Shown piece by piece: positions 61,139 through 64,000 of a stretch of DNA of 64,000 nt. The first letter of the stretch is position 1, and each line of letters begins with the position of its first letter. The notes beneath the pieces are model-generated. The model worked only from the letters and a program-made list of their open reading frames with translations, searched no databases and was not told the origin of the DNA. Made by a program: the position numbers and the translations under genes. This stretch comes from Fortiea contorta PCC 7126 (lineage in GTDB: Bacteria; Cyanobacteriota; Cyanobacteriia; Cyanobacteriales; Nostocaceae): the NCBI RefSeq assembly GCF_000332295.1, contig NZ_KB235930.1:3995895-4059894 (forward strand), read 5' to 3'.

Positions 61139-61626
61139 ATGTATACAATCAGCAAAAAGTCAACCAAAAAAGCTTGGGCACGTGCATTCGCCGAACCAGG
61201 AAAAGAATTTCCTCTTACCCAACTGCCAATTATCTCTGGCAAAATCCCGGATGGCTTACGTGGCACACTCTACCGTAATAGTCCGGCACGGCTAGAACGT
61301 GGCGATAAGCGTGTGGGACACTGGTTTGATGGAGATGGAGCAATTCTCGCTGTAAATTTTACTGAATCGCCCGTTTCGATTTCCAAACCGAAACTCTTGT
61401 GCAAACAAACCTCAAACAAAATCTCTATCCTTCAGAACCACAACCTGCTCAAGATGCCCAAAACCCTGAGCAAAGTTGGGTAATAACCGTGGTCTACGAT
61501 GGTAATTCTCATAGTAGCGAAGTTTGGGTATTTGATAGCGATCGCCTAGACGACGAACCCGTTGGCAAACTCAGATTACCGAGTCCCATTCCCCCAGGAT
61601 TCCACGGCACTTGGAAACCTGCATAA
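61139..61626 (+). pseudogene. carotenoid cleavage oxygenase pseudogene, centre deleted
   Basis: From ATG 61139 the frame gives a good oxygenase N-terminus (FPLTQLPIISGKIPDGLRGT, then LYRNSPARLERG and HWFDGDGAILAVNF). After about residue 78 the match is lost. In another frame from about 61365 to TAA 61624-61626, RFDFQTETLVQ, SEVWVFDSDRLDDEPVGKL and IPPGFHGTWK give the C-terminus of the same family. About 300 central residues with the iron-binding histidines are missing, so no activity remains. Intact relatives are about 450-480 aa. Both halves are well preserved, which suggests a recent deletion. Confidence 0.85.
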
Positions 61627-61666
61627 ATGACATAATGCAGGTTTCCATGAAATACTAATTCTGCGG

Positions 61667-62518
61667 ATGTCTTATGGCTTAAAGCTGATGAAACAGCTAA
61701 AATCTCGTTCTCAAGACCTGCGGAGTTTATTTGAGAACAACATCACAATTGAATATGTGGCGGAAACTCTCAAAGCTGTACCCGCACAAGCAGATGTGGT
61801 AGAAGTGTTGCATTGGATGCAAGCACAGGATTTTGATGTTGTGGGTATCGAGTCGGGGGACGGTATCAGCGCTTATTTAGAGCGCTCCAGTTTGATGAAA
61901 GCTAACGCTGGGAAGTGTGGCGATTATCAGCGAGTGTTTCATCCCAGAGAACTCATCGCCATCTCCACACCATTGATGAAATTGTTGCCTATTTTGCAAC
62001 AAACACCGCGATTATTTGTCCTCGATTGTAATCAGGTAACTGGAATTATTACTTGTGGTGATTTGCAGAAAGCACCCGCTCGCATGTTACTGTTTGGTTT
62101 GGTGACGCTGTTAGAGATGAATTTGCTGCGATTGGTGCGGCTTTATTATCCCCATGATACTTGGCAGCAAATCCTCAAACCCGAACGATTAGAAGCCGCT
62201 CAACGATTATGGCGCGAGAGTCAAGAAAGAAATGAAGCTACAGATTTGTTGGATTATTTACAATTTTGTGATAAGCGTGAGCTAGTTCTTAATCAACCAG
62301 AACTGCTGTTGCAATTGGGACTAAAGTCAAAGCGATTTGGTGAACGCTTTTTGAAATCTGCTGAACAGTTGCGAAATCGCTTGGCTCATGCTCAAAGTTT
62401 AGTGAGTGGTTCCTCTTGGACAGAATTGATTGCTCTCGCACAGTCCATGGAGGCGCTATTAATCCGTTGTGAACAGGTAGAGCAGGAGGATTTACACAGA
62501 AGAAGTGAGTTTTTTTGA
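61667..62518 (+). CDS. CBS-domain protein with C-terminal HEPN-type helical domain
   Basis: The product is 283 aa. Residues about 25-130 look like a CBS pair (VVEVLHWMQAQDFDVVGIE, LFVLDCNQVTGIITCGDL), a typical adenine-nucleotide sensor. Residues 140-283 are helical and contain QLRNRLAHAQ with R236 and H241, the Rx4H motif of HEPN ribonucleases and related domains. CBS-HEPN fusions would couple ligand sensing to RNA cleavage or protein interaction. Only one HEPN motif is seen, and the activity is unproven. The gene lies 40 bases after the oxygenase relic and stands alone. Confidence 0.7.
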   Translation: MSYGLKLMKQLKSRSQDLRSLFENNITIEYVAETLKAVPAQADVVEVLHWMQAQDFDVVGIESGDGISAYLERSSLMKANAGKCGDYQRVFHPRELIAISTPLMKLLPILQQTPRLFVLDCNQVTGIITCGDLQKAPARMLLFGLVTLLEMNLLRLVRLYYPHDTWQQILKPERLEAAQRLWRESQERNEATDLLDYLQFCDKRELVLNQPELLLQLGLKSKRFGERFLKSAEQLRNRLAHAQSLVSGSSWTELIALAQSMEALLIRCEQVEQEDLHRRSEFF

Positions 62519-62533
62519 GTCTGCTGGTAGTTA

Positions 62534-63085
62534 TTAAGGCTTGTTGGAGGAATCACTTAATTGAGTTCCTGTGTATGTAGGCAACCAGCCTTCAGCCGTG
62601 GTAAAGTAGCGTACACCTTTGCAGTACAATGATGCCGTAGGACTAGACCAATGTTCGACGCCTGGGGGAATGACCAGATAGTCTTGTGCTTGTAGGAGTA
62701 ATTGTATTTGCACACCATCGGCGCGCACAAAGCCGAAAAGCATTTCCCCAGCTAAAACATAAAGCGGTTCTGGGGCTGAGTGAGTGTGATAACGACTGTA
62801 AGTAGCGATCGCTGTTTGCAGATGAGGCGAACCAGGATGTATACTCAGCAAGTCGCACCAAAGATAGCCGTTTTCTTGTTGCAGAAATTCAAAAACGCTA
62901 CTGTGCAGTTCTAAAATGTAGCACTTCTCAGCATCAGTCAAAATGTCCTGTCCCAGCAAATTGGGGAAAAGTAGCGATGTTCCCGGTTCGTAATGTTTGA
63001 GATAAATACCGAGGGTATCGAGTTCACGAGTTATCTCATTCAAGTCAGTAGCGAGCGTGCCGTCGTCAAGTAATAGAGTAGCCAT
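62534..63085 (-). CDS. acireductone dioxygenase-like cupin (MtnD family)
   Basis: The product is 183 aa from ATG 63085; the frame is open 13 codons upstream, but MATLLLDDGT matches the family N-terminus. The single cupin has metal ligands H100, H102 and E106 (YHTHSAPEPL) and H145 (PPGVEHW), the 2-His, Glu, His set of acireductone dioxygenases. LWCDLLSIHPGSPHL near residues 75-89 also fits. The reaction would be oxidation of acireductone in the methionine salvage pathway. Other salvage genes are not nearby, and some cyanobacterial homologues are annotated only as cupins. It is convergent with the CBS-HEPN gene. Confidence 0.72.
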   Translation of the reverse strand: MATLLLDDGTLATDLNEITRELDTLGIYLKHYEPGTSLLFPNLLGQDILTDAEKCYILELHSSVFEFLQQENGYLWCDLLSIHPGSPHLQTAIATYSRYHTHSAPEPLYVLAGEMLFGFVRADGVQIQLLLQAQDYLVIPPGVEHWSSPTASLYCKGVRYFTTAEGWLPTYTGTQLSDSSNKP

Positions 63086-63413
63086 CAAAGAAATCTGATT
63101 AATCGTTAAAACGAGTATACTCAACTTTGACTCAAAAAGCCACTATCTCCGATGGGCAAACCGGAGTTTGACCCGACATCAGGTACTCAGCTCCCCAACT
63201 TCTAACCCCTAACCCCTCACCCCTCACCCCAAATTAGTAACTATTCCCTAAAATTACGGTTGTTTTTCATCCGCAAATGTTAGTAATAATTCTAGTTTTT
63301 TATCAGCTAAAGATAATTAATTAAACAATACTTGCAAGATGATGACGATTAATGATTGTAAGTATTAACCTATAAATATTCAGACGAAAAAAGCTATCAA
63401 AACAATCAGAAAT
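63086..63413. other. intergenic region with repeat fragments
   Basis: A lone CAAACCGGAGTTTG core (63157-63170) matches the six-unit array at 38381. Four C-rich heptamers (two CTAACCC, two CTCACCC) run at 63202-63229. The rest is AT-rich and should contain the promoter of the epimerase at 63414. Confidence 0.7.
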
Positions 63414-64000
63414 ATGGCTAAGGTAATAGTGACAGGAGCCGCAGGTTTTATTGGTTCCCACATTGTGGAATCATTATTACAACAAGAATTAGAAGTAATT
63501 GGAATTGATGAATTCAATGATTACTACAATCCCTTGTTGAAACGCAAGAATGTAGCACACTTAATCAATTCACCCAACTTTAAATTAATTGAAGGAAATA
63601 TTCAGTTATTAGACTGGCAAAAATTGCTAGAAGATGTGGATGTAGTCTATCACCAAGCTGCACAAGCCGGAGTAAGAGCAAGCTGGGGACAAAGTTTTTA
63701 CGCCTATACTGAACGGAATCTCAATGCGACACAAGTTTTATTGGAAGCAGCCAAGAATGCAAAAACTTTGAAAAGGTTAGTCTTTGCTTCCACTTCTAGC
63801 GTTTATGGTGATGCGGAAACTTTACCCACCCACGAGGGAATTTGTCCCTTACCTGTTTCTCCCTACGGTATAACTAAGCTAGCAGCGGAAAGATTGTGCG
63901 GACTGTATCACAATAACTTTGGTGTACCTGTCGTATCTTTGCGTTATTTCACTGTATACGGGCCAAGACAACGCCCAGATATGGCATTTCATAAGTTTTT
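63414..64000 (+). CDS. NAD-dependent epimerase/dehydratase, 3' end cut off by window edge
   Basis: 195 codons are visible from ATG 63414. VTGAAGFIGSHIVESLL at residues 5-21 is the NAD-binding GxxGxxG. DEFNDYYNPLLKR near 32-44 is the pattern of UDP-glucuronate 4-epimerase-like enzymes. HQAAQAGVRASW, ASTSSVYG and SPYGITKLAAERL (YxxxK) give the active site, and RYFTVYGPRQRPDMA the substrate loop. It likely makes UDP-galacturonate or a related sugar donor for surface glycans. The C-terminus is outside the window. It stands alone, but its neighbours to the right may form another polysaccharide locus. Confidence 0.9.
   Translation, partial: MAKVIVTGAAGFIGSHIVESLLQQELEVIGIDEFNDYYNPLLKRKNVAHLINSPNFKLIEGNIQLLDWQKLLEDVDVVYHQAAQAGVRASWGQSFYAYTERNLNATQVLLEAAKNAKTLKRLVFASTSSVYGDAETLPTHEGICPLPVSPYGITKLAAERLCGLYHNNFGVPVVSLRYFTVYGPRQRPDMAFHKF

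Overview
The window comes from a filamentous, probably heterocyst-forming cyanobacterium of the Nostocales (Nostoc/Anabaena/Tolypothrix-like). The evidence is: many GCGATCGC (HIP1) octamers inside genes; photosynthesis genes (petG, cytM, psb27); an almost full-length CyaB1-type adenylate cyclase; the cyanobacterial DUF3370, DUF1822, DUF2232 and DUF3318 families; and heptanucleotide tandem repeats of the kind described in heterocystous cyanobacteria. No tRNA, rRNA or CRISPR array was seen.

Layout. (1) 1-17583, all on the minus strand: a surface-polysaccharide locus. It holds eight glycosyltransferases or glycosyltransferase-like proteins, an FkbM methyltransferase, a sugar epimerase, a COG5610-type HAD protein, a Wzm/Wzt ABC exporter whose ATPase carries a C-terminal glycan-recognition-type domain, and two passengers (a Uma2 nuclease-like protein and a small zinc-ribbon protein). 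Several genes overlap by 4-8 bases, and one transposase remnant lies inside. (2) 17584-19250: a 1.67 kb leader without a convincing gene, before a Wzc/CpsD-like chain-length regulator (19251-21431). (3) 21522-34595: mostly housekeeping: CyaB1, a Rieske ferredoxin, an AarF/UbiB kinase, RecN, an SMP-30 lactonase, CytM, PetG, RsmD, HisH, a C15 peptidase-like protein and DUF3370. (4) 34851-45235: an accessory island with a TPR-CHAT protease-like protein, a divergent pair of small unknown genes, a striking 62/41-bp repeat array, DUF1822, a sigma-like factor, an antitoxin with a deleted PIN toxin, the decayed C-terminus of a filamentous hemagglutinin, an unknown 290-aa protein and a Ser/Thr kinase with TPRs. 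(5) 45363-64000: an undecaprenyl-phosphate sugar transferase, a coiled-coil orphan, CobT-like, DUF2232, a CRP/FNR regulator with cAMP-type ligands, a 1220-aa Hsp70/actin-fold protein, a GH10-like protein, Psb27, CofH, a GT2-GtrA fusion, DUF3318, a carotenoid oxygenase pseudogene, a CBS-HEPN protein, an acireductone dioxygenase-like cupin, and the start of a second nucleotide-sugar epimerase at the right edge.

How they may work together. The polysaccharide genes form a lipid-linked glycan assembly line: sugar transferase, then glycosyltransferases and FkbM tailoring, then Wzm/Wzt export, with a Wzc-like length regulator nearby. CyaB1 and the CRP/FNR protein could be the two ends of cAMP signalling. 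The most system-like region is the sigma-DUF1822-CHAT neighbourhood with its hemagglutinin remnant. I read it as a partly decayed regulatory and secretion module, but that reading is inference. At least five loci are internally deleted or truncated genes (two transposases, a PIN toxin, a hemagglutinin C-terminus, a carotenoid oxygenase), so deletion-type decay is a recurring theme.
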